From NCBI GenBank assembly GCA_016297495.1, contig JAEDGN010000033.1:1-26212 (forward strand): a DNA stretch of 26,212 bases. The letters are read 5' to 3'. A program made the translations under genes and the position numbers. Source of the stretch: Coprococcus sp. GTDB taxonomy: Bacteria > Bacillota > Clostridia > Lachnospirales > Lachnospiraceae. Below, piece by piece: positions 7,920-15,783 of this stretch (its first letter is position 1; each line of letters starts with the position of its first letter). Under the pieces are notes generated by a model. That model searched no databases, was not told the DNA's origin, and saw nothing but the letters and a program-made list of their open reading frames with translations.

Positions 7920-8789
7920 ATGCTACATATTCAGCCACGTGTTACCAATCCGGCGGTCGGTACATTTTATGTTATTCTGTCCGCTGTCTTCTTCAGCCTC
8001 GGAGGATTCATGATCAAACTCGTACCCTGGTCCTCTCTTTCTGTCAGCGGCGGAAGAAGCTTTTTTTCACTGCTGACACTTTTAATCTATATGCGGCTGA
8101 TCAACCACCGTTTCAGACTGAATCCAGCGGTCATTTTCGGAGGTCTTTGGTCTGCATCCATGAGTATCACCTTTGTTTGTGCAACTAAAATGACTTCCGC
8201 TGCCAATGCCATTATTCTTCAATTTACCCATCCGGTCTTTCTGATCTTTATCCTCTGGATATTCTATCACAAAAAGCCGGACAGACGTGCTGTAGTCACC
8301 TGCATCATCGCATTGGCAGGTATTGTCTGCTTCTTCTTTGACAAAATAACCCCAGGCGGCATGATCGGCAATATGCTGGCCATCATATCCGGTCTGTCCT
8401 ATGCCATCATGTTTCAGATGAAGAAAATGAAAGACGGTGATTTTGAATCATCACTGGTCATCTGCTATATTATTTCCATCATTGTCGGGATACCTTCTCT
8501 TACGAAGGAAACCGTATTCACGCCGTCTATTCTGGTACTGATTATTCTCCTCGGTGCTGTTCAGACCGGACTGGCCACGATCTGCCTCTCCCGGGGTCTC
8601 GATGCGGTATCACCAGTAACAGCAGCCCTGACATCCGGAATAGAACCTGTACTGAATCCCGTTCTGGCAGCCATCGTCTGCGGGGAATCTATCGGCCCGC
8701 TCTCCGCTGCCGGAGGTATTCTGGTCATCGGCTCGGTACTGGCCTACAGTCTAAGCCAGATCCACCATCCACAGCGCTCACATGCATAA
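7920..8789 (+). CDS. EamA/DMT-family membrane transporter
   Basis: A 289-residue protein with about ten hydrophobic segments arranged as two EamA repeats, typical of drug/metabolite exporters. The first repeat starts with NPAVGTFYVILSAVFFSLGG and a conserved FVCATKMTSAANAIILQFTH region. The second starts near GNMLAIISGLSYAIMFQMKK and ends with GIEPVLNPVLAAIVCGESIG. The ATG at 7920 was chosen because AGGAGA lies 6 bases upstream; a longer frame from 7869 lacks such a site and overlaps the hairpin. The substrate cannot be told from sequence; relatives export amino acids or other metabolites. It sits between a hairpin and a convergent terminator, so it is probably transcribed alone or by read-through from the flavodiiron gene. 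Confidence 0.87.
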   Translation: MLHIQPRVTNPAVGTFYVILSAVFFSLGGFMIKLVPWSSLSVSGGRSFFSLLTLLIYMRLINHRFRLNPAVIFGGLWSASMSITFVCATKMTSAANAIILQFTHPVFLIFILWIFYHKKPDRRAVVTCIIALAGIVCFFFDKITPGGMIGNMLAIISGLSYAIMFQMKKMKDGDFESSLVICYIISIIVGIPSLTKETVFTPSILVLIILLGAVQTGLATICLSRGLDAVSPVTAALTSGIEPVLNPVLAAIVCGESIGPLSAAGGILVIGSVLAYSLSQIHHPQRSHA

Positions 8790-8830
8790 AAAATGACTGC
8801 AGTCTGGCATTTGACTGCAGCCATTTTTTA
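8787..8830. terminator. Bidirectional terminator between convergent genes
   Basis: The left arm (8787-8804) and right arm (8813-8830) form an A/T-flanked stem around ACTGCAGTC/GACTGCAG with one mismatch and an 8-base loop. It ends in ATTTTTTA on the plus strand and a matching T run on the minus strand. It overlaps both stop codons, serving the DMT gene and the PEP-synthase-like gene. Confidence 0.82.
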
Positions 8831-11398
8831 TTCTATGATACCGCAAATGGCATGATTTGAAACGGCATCCAGCCAATAATACAGTTCCGGCACCTCCCGC
8901 ACCTGTATCATGCCCTGCAGCTCCGGCTGGTCCGGACATATTTCTGCGAAACAGTCAGGTACCTCTCCAAAGAGATCCGGATCATAGGTAATCGTCCTGT
9001 TATCATTAAAGATGGCCCCATATAGGATCTCAGCCTCCACCAGATCCTGGAACATATGACTGCCATAACTCAATTCAGGCATATATCCGGCTTTCGTTTC
9101 AGACACCTCACAGACTGCAGAGAAATTGGAAATGTCACCAAATGTCACCGGAACGCCCAATTCCGGTGAGGATGTGCCGATCCTGCCCGGCGTCATCAAT
9201 ATCAGATTCTTCCCGCTGTCGCGATAATAACGATTGATTCTGCCGACAGCCGATGCTATATCATATTTCTTGCCGTATGGATAATTATAATAAAGTACCG
9301 GATCGATCTGAACCACCACATCGATCTTCCGCTTCCCGGACATCCCCATGGAGGAATCCCTGATTTCAAAGAAAATTTCTCTCAGGTTCAGATGATCTAT
9401 TTCCACAGCACCATTATCTTTGCCCTGATACAAAGGACGGCATTGCAGAAGATTTACTACAAAATCACCTTCTTCGTCCATGTTCACGGCATATTCTATA
9501 TCCACCGGATTCCCATAGACCCGTTCCAATGTCTTTAATATCTTCTGCATCAATCCGGTAAAATCCGGTTTCTCCAGCAAGGTTTGACAGCTGACAAACC
9601 ATACATCCCGTCTTCTGCCCATCTGTCTCAGACGGTCTTCTGCCTCATAATCGTGTTCCAGCACCATCCGTTTATACCACGATGGCAACAAAGGCAGCAG
9701 CGTTGACAACGGCACCTCTGTCAGTTTATTCTCCTGAATGTCCAGAACATCAATATAGCGCTGGGAGAACTTGTGCTTCTGCTCAACAGTCGTCAGAACT
9801 GTCACCGCAGGACGATCCAGATTGGCCAAACGCGGATAGTCCTGCTGAGTTCTATCCACAGCTTTCGTCCCAAGACCCATAACGATTCTCAGCATGCCCG
9901 CCTCCGGATCCATATCCTGATACCATTTGTAACTGCTGTGGCTGTACCCAACACCTGCCGCACCAGGCATAAAATATCTGCCATAATAGGAACCGGATAC
10001 TCTCTGAACCAATATAGCCATCTGCTCGTCCTTCTTGTCCAATCCCCGCAGACGGCGATACTCCAGAGCAGAATAATCCATAGCACTGGCATAAACTGTG
10101 CGCACCGCATTCTCGAATTCTTCCAGACGTTCTTCCGGACTGCCCTGATTCACACAGAAGACTGATTCATATTTGCCCGCAAAAGCATTGCCAAAACCAT
10201 CTTCAAGGAAACTGGAGGACCGCACGATAAATGGACTCTGGCCAAAATACTCCAGTACATTCAAGAACTGTTCTCTGATCTTCGACGGAAAACGCCCGTT
10301 CAGAAGATGCTGCTGCAGCTCTCCCGACGCGGCGAAATATCCTTCTTCTGTCCTCTGTCGGATACGCAGCCGCCAATCGCCATTAAATACAATATAAGTA
10401 TAAAATACGTCTGAACCGATGTAAAAGGAGTCATGGGGTTCATTGTGCGCCATATATTCCGGTATCTCCGTCTCTGCGATCTTTCTGGCCAGAAGCATAC
10501 CACATGCTTTGCCGCCGATGGCCCCGCTGCCGATCATCCGATCCCGCAGCATAAAATAATCCTCCGGTCTGAAATAAGTCTTTACCAGCTCACGGAGCTT
10601 CACATCTTTGGTCATGGTACTTCTGATGATCTGGTCTTCTGTCTCCTCACTGAAATGCCCTCTGGCATACTCTATTTTTGCCATGTTAAAGAAACGGTCA
10701 TGACTGTCGTAATTCTGATCCTGATTGGTCAGGGTAATCTGCTGCCTTGTCTGATAATAACGGCTCATGCCGACACCATCATCCACTGTCACAAATTCAC
10801 CTGTACTCTTTTTATATCCGTGAGGCAAAAACATTTTATCAGAATACCGGTTCCAAACCTTCAGCGGATGCAGATAGACATATTTCTCATTGGAATAGAC
10901 ATCCAGCAGCAACTGGGTCGTATCCCTGATCCGCGCCACTGCGTCGAAGGAATGGCGGCCTCTGATCAATGGGAAATAAGCCACTGTATCCAGCTCAAAA
11001 AGATATGGACAGGTCACTCTGAAAAAATTACCCATCATGAGATCCGTATACCATACAGACTGGAGCTCCGACAGACAGTCAAACACATAAAATGCATCTC
11101 TGCCCTGACGGGTGATCTCATTGTGAATGGCCACCGTAAAAGCCTCAAACCCCTCATCCGGATTGAATTCACGTACCTGAATCCCGCTCAGATCTTTCAG
11201 CAGCGGCTCATGCTGGGCAAACCGGATATAGATAATATTCCGTCCGTCCTTCACTGCCTGACGGGCAAATGGTTCCGCAAATAATCTGAATTCATCCAGC
11301 TCAGATATCTGCCATACAACATTATCCCCAAGGCGGATATTATCCAGAATATCATCCATCTGTTCATAACCGCTGCAAATTCTGTCAAAAGCTGCCAT
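8828..11398 (-). CDS. PEP-synthase-like protein: PPDK_N ATP-grasp domain with a RecA/KaiC-like head and no phospho-His domain
   Basis: An 856-residue protein. Residues 285-660 form the nucleotide-binding domain of pyruvate phosphate dikinase/PEP synthase: GAIGGKACGMLLARKI near 293-307, VRSSSFLEDGFGNAFAGKY near 392-410, and the closing DIEYAVN (633-639) with LQCRPL (651-656). Residues 1-200 resemble a RecA/KaiC fold (GYEQMDDILDNIRLGDNVVW, then NIIYIRF and DAFYVFDCLSEL), but no Walker A lysine loop is present. The last ~190 residues carry PGRIGTSSPELGVPVTF, which I recall from uncharacterised PEP-synthase-like proteins. The swivelling phospho-His domain and the PEP-binding TIM barrel of true PEP synthase are absent, so normal PEP synthesis is unlikely. 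The ATG at 11398 follows CAGGAGGAAGATTTT. It is monocistronic, with a TATAAT upstream near 11475. Function is unknown; an ATP-dependent phosphotransferase or sensory role is conceivable. Confidence 0.8.
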   Translation of the reverse strand: MAAFDRICSGYEQMDDILDNIRLGDNVVWQISELDEFRLFAEPFARQAVKDGRNIIYIRFAQHEPLLKDLSGIQVREFNPDEGFEAFTVAIHNEITRQGRDAFYVFDCLSELQSVWYTDLMMGNFFRVTCPYLFELDTVAYFPLIRGRHSFDAVARIRDTTQLLLDVYSNEKYVYLHPLKVWNRYSDKMFLPHGYKKSTGEFVTVDDGVGMSRYYQTRQQITLTNQDQNYDSHDRFFNMAKIEYARGHFSEETEDQIIRSTMTKDVKLRELVKTYFRPEDYFMLRDRMIGSGAIGGKACGMLLARKIAETEIPEYMAHNEPHDSFYIGSDVFYTYIVFNGDWRLRIRQRTEEGYFAASGELQQHLLNGRFPSKIREQFLNVLEYFGQSPFIVRSSSFLEDGFGNAFAGKYESVFCVNQGSPEERLEEFENAVRTVYASAMDYSALEYRRLRGLDKKDEQMAILVQRVSGSYYGRYFMPGAAGVGYSHSSYKWYQDMDPEAGMLRIVMGLGTKAVDRTQQDYPRLANLDRPAVTVLTTVEQKHKFSQRYIDVLDIQENKLTEVPLSTLLPLLPSWYKRMVLEHDYEAEDRLRQMGRRRDVWFVSCQTLLEKPDFTGLMQKILKTLERVYGNPVDIEYAVNMDEEGDFVVNLLQCRPLYQGKDNGAVEIDHLNLREIFFEIRDSSMGMSGKRKIDVVVQIDPVLYYNYPYGKKYDIASAVGRINRYYRDSGKNLILMTPGRIGTSSPELGVPVTFGDISNFSAVCEVSETKAGYMPELSYGSHMFQDLVEAEILYGAIFNDNRTITYDPDLFGEVPDCFAEICPDQPELQGMIQVREVPELYYWLDAVSNHAICGIIE

Positions 11399-11563
11399 AA
11401 AATCTTCCTCCTGTTCATGTTGTTCTAACCGCCGGATACAATATCTTGCCGAAAACTTTAATGCATCACCTGATTATAGTATAATAGTGCATCAACGAAA
11501 ATACAACAGCCAACTCTCGCTTTTTATATGACTTACTGGGATTCAGAAGGCTGTATTTGTCAT

Positions 11564-11592
11564 TTGTCATAAAACCCTTGTATAAATATAAC
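11564..11592 (+). promoter_or_regulatory. Probable promoter of sufCB
   Basis: TTGTCA (11564-11569) and TATAAC (11587-11592) are 17 bases apart. A TTTGTCAT direct repeat lies over the -35 box. The leader to the sufC ATG is about 55 bases. I saw no linked IscR-type regulator gene. Confidence 0.6.
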
Positions 11593-11653
11593 AGCGATGT
11601 TATAGTAATATCTGTAATTCATATTGATCAATAAAGTACAAGGAAGTGACAAA

Positions 11654-12400
11654 ATGTTACAGGTCAAACATTTATCATATGATGTTCAGGAAGAAGGCGG
11701 CCAGTCCGAAATCCTTTCCGATATCAGTTTTGATGTTGCTGATGGCGAGATGCTTGTCATTACAGGACCAAACGGCGGAGGCAAGTCTACCCTTGCCAAA
11801 CTTCTCATGGGCATCAATCAGACAACTGCAGGTAAGATTATTTTAAATGGACAGGACATTACGGCACTGTCTATCAACGAACGTGCGCAGGCCGGTATCG
11901 GTTTTGCATTCCAGCAGCCGCCGCGTTTTAAAGGCATGACTGTGCGCAGACTGCTGAATCTGGCAGCCGGCAGATCTCTCACAGAAGATGAATGCTGCGG
12001 TCTGTTAAGCAGTGTCGGATTATGTGCGAAAGAATATATCGACAGAGAAGCAGACACAACCCTTTCCGGCGGCGAAATGAAGCGAATCGAGATTGCCACC
12101 GTTCTTGCCAAATCCCATGATCTCTGTATTTTTGACGAACCGGAGGCAGGTATTGATCTCTGGAGCTTCTCCATGCTTATAAAAAAGTTTGAACAGATCC
12201 ATAAAGAAAAAAAGGAAAGTCTGATCCTTATTTCCCATCAGGAACGTATCATCCAGATGGCAGACCGAATCATGGTCATCTCCGACGGTAAGATTGACAG
12301 CATAGGCACAGCCGTCGAAATGCTGCCGAAACTTTTCAGACAGACTGCAGATTCTTCTTACTGTGGTCAGCAGAAAGGAGGCGATTGCTGTGAAGCTTAA
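11654..12400 (+). CDS. sufC: SufC, iron-sulfur cluster assembly ATPase
   Basis: A 248-residue ABC-type ATPase that powers the scaffold on which Fe-S clusters are built. It shows Walker A GPNGGGKST (38-46), the Q-loop region FAFQQPPRFKG, the signature LSGGEMKR, Walker B DLCIFDEPEAGID and the switch His in LILISHQ. The EAGID after Walker B and PPRFKG are typical of SufC rather than transporters. Length equals that of SufC. The ATG at 11654 follows AAGGAAGTGAC; an upstream TTG at 11624 in the same frame has no support. It overlaps the next gene by 11 bases, so the two are translated together. It should form a soluble complex with the SufB-like partner. Confidence 0.94.
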   Translation: MLQVKHLSYDVQEEGGQSEILSDISFDVADGEMLVITGPNGGGKSTLAKLLMGINQTTAGKIILNGQDITALSINERAQAGIGFAFQQPPRFKGMTVRRLLNLAAGRSLTEDECCGLLSSVGLCAKEYIDREADTTLSGGEMKRIEIATVLAKSHDLCIFDEPEAGIDLWSFSMLIKKFEQIHKEKKESLILISHQERIIQMADRIMVISDGKIDSIGTAVEMLPKLFRQTADSSYCGQQKGGDCCEA

Positions 12401-13310
12401 TGAAGTAACAGAAAATGTATTAAAGGTCATCGACTCCTACGGCTTTAAACAGGAAGGTGCCTACAACCTGAGACTGAATGGTATGGCCGTCTGTCACGGC
12501 GACAGCCGCCATATTTCCATCGTCCGCAAGGAGGATAAACCTGGCATTGACATCCACATCAGCGGAGAAACAAAGGATGAACAGGTACATATCCCTGTTG
12601 TTATGTCTCAGCCGGGCATCGATGTGGTCTATAATGATTTCTTCGTTGAAGACGGTGCAGATGTAACGATTGTAGCCGGATGCGGCATCCACGGCGAAGG
12701 CTGCAGTGAAACCCGCCATGACGGTATCCACACTTTCCATGTAGGGAAAAATGCCAATGTTAAATATGTCGAGAACCACTATGCCGAGGGTAATGGCACC
12801 GGCGGCAAGGTTCTGAATCCGGTTACAAAGATCTACGTGGGAGAGAACTCTGTTTTCACCCTTGAGACAACCCAGATTAAAGGTGTTGACTCGACCAAAC
12901 GTGAAACCTACGTTGAACTGGCTGCCAATGCCAAACTCTTTGTCACAGAAAAGCTCATGACCCATGATGCGCAGGAAGCCATATCCAACATGGATGTAGA
13001 GCTGAATGGAGAAGGCAGCTCGGCAAGGATCATCTCCCGCTCCGTTGCCAAGGGTACATCCAAACAGATCTTCCACCCACGTGCCATCGGCAACAGTCAG
13101 TGTCATGCCCATGTTCAGTGTGATTCCATTATCATGGATCAGGCTGCCATCAGTTCCATCCCTGAAATCAACGCCAACCATGTTGATGCACAGATCATTC
13201 ATGAGGCAGCCATCGGAAGAATCAACGATGAACAGCTGATCAAACTGCGCACCTTCGGTATGACCGAAGAAGAAGCAGAAGCAGTCATCATCGAAAATTT
13301 CCTGAAATAA
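12390..13310 (+). CDS. sufB: Minimal SufB/SufD-like scaffold protein
   Basis: A 306-residue SufB/SufD-family protein, much shorter than the ~420-480 residues of classical SufB. It keeps the right-handed beta-helix core and a C-terminal helical SufC-binding region (ANHVDAQIIHEAAIGRINDE then TFGMTEEEAEAVI). VQCDSIIMD matches the SufB position that holds the cluster-assembly Cys, and HEAAIGRI holds the conserved Glu. An additional Cys-rich stretch VAGCGIHGEGCSETRHDG lies near residue 95. The start is GTG at 12390, inside the end of sufC, with AAAGGAGG in the preceding gene. With sufC alone and no sufD, sufS, sufU or iscU beside it, this matches the two-gene SUF-like minimal system (SmsCB) described for anaerobes. 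Assignment to that class is inferred. Confidence 0.88.
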   Translation: MKLNEVTENVLKVIDSYGFKQEGAYNLRLNGMAVCHGDSRHISIVRKEDKPGIDIHISGETKDEQVHIPVVMSQPGIDVVYNDFFVEDGADVTIVAGCGIHGEGCSETRHDGIHTFHVGKNANVKYVENHYAEGNGTGGKVLNPVTKIYVGENSVFTLETTQIKGVDSTKRETYVELAANAKLFVTEKLMTHDAQEAISNMDVELNGEGSSARIISRSVAKGTSKQIFHPRAIGNSQCHAHVQCDSIIMDQAAISSIPEINANHVDAQIIHEAAIGRINDEQLIKLRTFGMTEEEAEAVIIENFLK

Positions 13311-13425
13311 TCCCAGATACTTTAAACGGTATCGAAAAAAATAAGTTTTCCGGAACATGCTCATCGCAAATCGTTCCGGAAAACTTATTTTTCTTCTCCA
13401 CCTCATTAAGTATCTGGGATTATTT
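13305..13425. repeat. Nested inverted repeat behind sufB
   Basis: An outer perfect 18-bp pair, AAATAATCCCAGATACTT (13305-13322) and its complement (13408-13425), encloses an inner perfect 20-bp pair (13337-13356 and 13373-13392). The outer left arm includes the sufB stop codon. Both pairs are flanked by A/T tracts, as bidirectional terminators are, but two nested perfect stems are unusual. Confidence 0.9.
13337..13392. terminator. Inner bidirectional terminator of sufCB
   Basis: The left arm AAAAATAAGTTTTCCGGAAC and right arm GTTCCGGAAAACTTATTTTT pair perfectly over 20 bp around a 16-base loop. A T tract follows on each strand. It should stop sufCB transcripts and any leftward-reading transcripts from the arsenic cluster. 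Confidence 0.85.
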
Positions 13426-13493
13426 TGCTTCTCCCACGCAAGCTCATCGCAAATCGTTCCAGGGAATATTTTTTCAGTTCGCCTTTTCATTAA
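13359..13493. repeat. Diverged tandem direct repeat, 83-bp period
   Basis: GCTCATCGCAAATCGTTCC occurs identically at 13359-13377 and 13442-13460. Similarity continues weakly through T-rich sequence to CATTAA in each copy (ends 13409 and 13493). The first copy begins in the loop of the inner hairpin. It suggests that the nested structure arose by duplication of an intergenic element. Confidence 0.82.
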
Positions 13494-13505
13494 TGCTGTG
13501 TATAT

Positions 13506-13905
13506 TCAACAGCATTCTCCTGTTTTATTCACAAACCAACAGAGTGCCAACATTACCGGAACCTCAGTCAAAACACCTACGGTTGTGTTACATTTGAAAC
13601 TCCAAGTAAAAACTTTACAATGGGAACAAATGCTACGAGGATAATCAAATCATTCGTTGCTACCTGCACAACAGTATAGGCCGGATTGCCTTTTGTAAGC
13701 GTACTCCACACAAGTACCATTGCTGTACAAGGTGCTGCTCCAAGAAGCACTGCTCCTGCTAAATAATCTGTAGCAAGTTCCGGCGTAATCAGGTTCTTAA
13801 ATACAGTAAAGAGAAAGAAACTGGTGATGACATACATAACAGCATCCATATACTCAAATATCTTTGAAAAGAACTTATGCCCTCTGATTTTGATTCTTTA
13901 CTCAT
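13506..13905 (-). pseudogene. ACR3-family arsenite efflux permease, decayed by two internal deletions
   Basis: Three fragments of an ACR3 permease remain in order. The start (ATG at 13905 after AGAGGGAAAG) encodes MSKESKSEGISSFQRYLSIW, an ACR3-like N-terminus. The middle piece, in another frame (about 13849-13580), carries LAGAVLLGAAPCTAMVLVW and VQVATNDLIILVAFVPIV, the diagnostic ACR3 core with its conserved Cys. The last piece (about 13595-13506), again in a shifted frame, encodes TTVGVLTEVPVMLALCWFVN followed by KT, the ACR3 C-terminus. Only 400 bases remain of a gene normally a little over 1 kb, so roughly 80 and 130 residues are missing at the two junctions (estimated from memory of the family). 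Ten membrane helices cannot form, and the frames do not join. It is the last gene of the arsR cluster. Confidence 0.87.
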
Positions 13906-13918
13906 AAATACTTTCCCT

Positions 13919-14284
13919 CTAGCAGCCAAGTTTTTTAAGCAGTTCCTCTACCTGGGATACTTTTAATACCTTACCCATAACTACTATCTGCTCATTCACA
14001 ACTATAGCCGGCATACTCATAACACCATAATTCATAACCTTTTCCATATCCGTGATATACTCAACTTCTGCATTCAAATTTATATTTGCCACCGCTTTCT
14101 TCACATTTACATACTGTTCATGACAGGATTTACATCCGGCACCTAAAACTTTAATATGACACCCATTTTCTCCACAAATGCAGCAGCCTTCTGCAGCAAC
14201 AGAAGTTTTTTTCTCATTAACAGATCCGTTACATCCACATGTCACTTCCTCTTCTGTTTTCTTACCAAATCCAAATAATCCCAT
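13919..14284 (-). CDS. Cys-rich thioredoxin-like protein of the arsenic cluster
   Basis: A 121-residue protein whose residues 45-121 match the small thioredoxin-fold family often called redox-active disulfide protein 2: IKVLGAGCKSCHEQYVNVKK with a CxxC site, then a MPAIVVNEQIVVMGKV strand-turn and a C-terminal helix ending in KKLGC. The first 44 residues add a Cys-rich tail (CGC, CCIC and a further Cys), for nine Cys in all. Such proteins commonly accompany ArsP-type permeases and probably reduce or hand over metalloid-thiol adducts. The ATG at 14284 follows AAAAGGAGATTACAAAC, 48 bases after the permease gene. The Cys-rich tail could bind arsenic or another soft metal; this is inference. Confidence 0.85.
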   Translation of the reverse strand: MGLFGFGKKTEEEVTCGCNGSVNEKKTSVAAEGCCICGENGCHIKVLGAGCKSCHEQYVNVKKAVANINLNAEVEYITDMEKVMNYGVMSMPAIVVNEQIVVMGKVLKVSQVEELLKKLGC

Positions 14285-14332
14285 GTTTGTAATCTCCTTT
14301 TCCTTTTATTATTATGTGATATTTATATATCC

Positions 14333-15328
14333 TTAGATAATCAGATACTGTATTGCATTAAAGAAGTATCCCACAACGATAATTCCAACTGTGCAAATTG
14401 CTATAAATACACCTAACAGTTTTGGTTTTATGGCTTTTTTCAGCATAATCATAGATGGCAGGCTAAGCGTTGTAACACCCATCATAAAGGAAAGTACAAC
14501 TCCAAGCCTGGCTCCTTTTGCCAGTAATGCTTCTGCAATTGGTATACATCCAAAAATATCTGCATACATAGGTACACCTGCAATGGTTGCAATAATGACG
14601 CCAAATGGATTCCCATTACCAAGGAATCGCACAATCAAATCTTCCGGAATCCAGTTATGGATAAATGCTCCAATACCTACTCCAATCAGGATATACGGGA
14701 ATACTTTCTTAAATGTCCCTGCCATCTGATCTGATGCATATTTCAAACGGTCTTTTATTGTTAGTTCTTCCTGCGGCACATCAATCTGCTTTGAATTTCT
14801 GATAAATTCTTCCACCTGATTATTCAAATGTAGTTTTTCAATTAATGTTCCGCCTGCTACCGCTATCACAAGACCAAGCACAACATACACAATTGCTACT
14901 TTCGCACCAAAGATACTCATTAAAAGCACCAAAGAACCAAGATCTACCATTGGAGAAGAAATAAGGAAAGAAAATGTTACTCCAAGCGGAAGTCCAGCAC
15001 TTGTAAAGCCTATAAAAAGCGGAATGGATGAACAGGAACAAAATGGTGTTACTGTTCCAAGCAGTGCCGCTATAATATTTGCTCCCATTCCATGAAACCT
15101 TCCAAGTATCTTCTTTGTTCTCTCTGGGGGAAAGTAACTTTGAATGTAACTTATGATAAAAATCAACATACAAAGCAAAAACACAATCTTTATCACATCA
15201 TAGATAAAAAATTGGATGCTTCCACCCAGTTTTCCTGTTATATCTAATCCGAATGCATTTAATGCATTCCCAATTAAGACACTTAGCCATTTCATTCCAA
15301 GTATCTGGTCTTGAATAAATATCCACAT
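14333..15328 (-). CDS. ArsP/DUF318-type permease
   Basis: A 331-residue membrane protein of the permease family that includes ArsP, an exporter of trivalent organoarsenicals. It has about eight to ten hydrophobic segments in two halves. The hallmark Cys motif TPFCSCSSIPLFIGF is near residue 95, and the second half contains GVPMYADIFGCIPIAEALLA and MMGVTTLSLPSMIMLKKA. A charged cytoplasmic loop (NSKQIDVPQEELTIKDRLKY) separates the halves. The ATG at 15328 has GGAGGTGAATGT before it. An ArsR-type half-site dyad lies just upstream at 15345-15360. With arsR and the thioredoxin-like gene it forms an arsenic-type cluster. Export of a different thiol-reactive compound cannot be excluded. Confidence 0.88.
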   Translation of the reverse strand: MWIFIQDQILGMKWLSVLIGNALNAFGLDITGKLGGSIQFFIYDVIKIVFLLCMLIFIISYIQSYFPPERTKKILGRFHGMGANIIAALLGTVTPFCSCSSIPLFIGFTSAGLPLGVTFSFLISSPMVDLGSLVLLMSIFGAKVAIVYVVLGLVIAVAGGTLIEKLHLNNQVEEFIRNSKQIDVPQEELTIKDRLKYASDQMAGTFKKVFPYILIGVGIGAFIHNWIPEDLIVRFLGNGNPFGVIIATIAGVPMYADIFGCIPIAEALLAKGARLGVVLSFMMGVTTLSLPSMIMLKKAIKPKLLGVFIAICTVGIIVVGYFFNAIQYLII

Positions 15329-15344
15329 ACATTCACCTCCATAT

Positions 15345-15360
15345 ATAGATGTTCATCTAT
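15345..15360. promoter_or_regulatory. ArsR-type operator before the permease gene
   Basis: ATAGATGTTCATCTAT is a 7-2-7 perfect inverted repeat located 16 bases upstream of the permease ATG. The half-site ATAGATG recurs inside the arsR promoter at 15798-15804, which points to shared control by ArsR. Confidence 0.65.
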
Positions 15361-15377
15361 GTATTTCTTTTATTTTT

Positions 15378-15400
15378 TGCTGGTACAATTTGCACCAGCA
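15378..15400. repeat. Short hairpin between arsR and the permease gene
   Basis: TGCTGGT (15378-15384) pairs with ACCAGCA (15394-15400) around a largely self-complementary AT-rich centre. No T run follows in the direction of arsR transcription, so it is not a clear terminator. It may protect or process the mRNA; its role is unknown. Confidence 0.6.
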
Positions 15401-15428
15401 TTTCATACATCTCAATGCATTTTACTTT

Positions 15429-15749
15429 CTATTTTGTTCCACAACAGCTTCCTAAATCATTATCTTTTAGAACATCGCTGCAACAGGTGATTGCTGCGAT
15501 ATAAGCCTTGTACTCTTTAAATTTTTCGCAATTGATAGAATAATGCTGCCATCTTCCATCTTTATAGGAACTTACCAGACCGCAGTCCGAGAGGACCTTC
15601 ATATGATGGGACAATGTAGGCTGCGTTACCTGTAGTTCTTCCAGAAGGTGACATCCACACTTTTCTCCCTGTGTGAGAATCTCTATAATTCTCAATCTGT
15701 TTGTATCTGACATTGCTTTACAGATAATTGCAACTTCTTCTCTAGTCAT
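15429..15749 (-). CDS. arsR: ArsR-family metalloid-responsive repressor
   Basis: A 106-residue winged-helix repressor. The arsenic-site region reads EKCGCHLLEEL with Cys31 and Cys33, the CxC spacing of the classical ELCVCDL site, followed by the recognition helix TQPTLSHHMKVL and the wing YKDGRWQHYSIN. The C-terminus ends with CCSDVLKDNDLGSCCGTK, adding two Cys pairs that may take part in metalloid binding. It should release DNA when As(III) or a similar ion binds, switching on the genes that follow. The ATG at 15749 follows AAGGAGGATTAA. A promoter with an ATAGATG half-site in its spacer lies at 15784-15812, indicating autoregulation. Confidence 0.93.
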   Translation of the reverse strand: MTREEVAIICKAMSDTNRLRIIEILTQGEKCGCHLLEELQVTQPTLSHHMKVLSDCGLVSSYKDGRWQHYSINCEKFKEYKAYIAAITCCSDVLKDNDLGSCCGTK

Positions 15750-15783
15750 TTAATCCTCCTTATATGAATTGGCGCCTATGTAT

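Noticed and set aside
10433..11284. 283-codon open frame opposite the PEP-synthase-like gene
   Set aside because: It is antisense to strong PPDK-type coding sequence and shows no recognisable domain or start signal.
12420..13490. Long open frame on the strand opposite sufB
   Set aside because: It lies almost wholly antisense to a well-supported SufB gene, has no ribosome site and runs through the nested repeat; it is a codon-use shadow.
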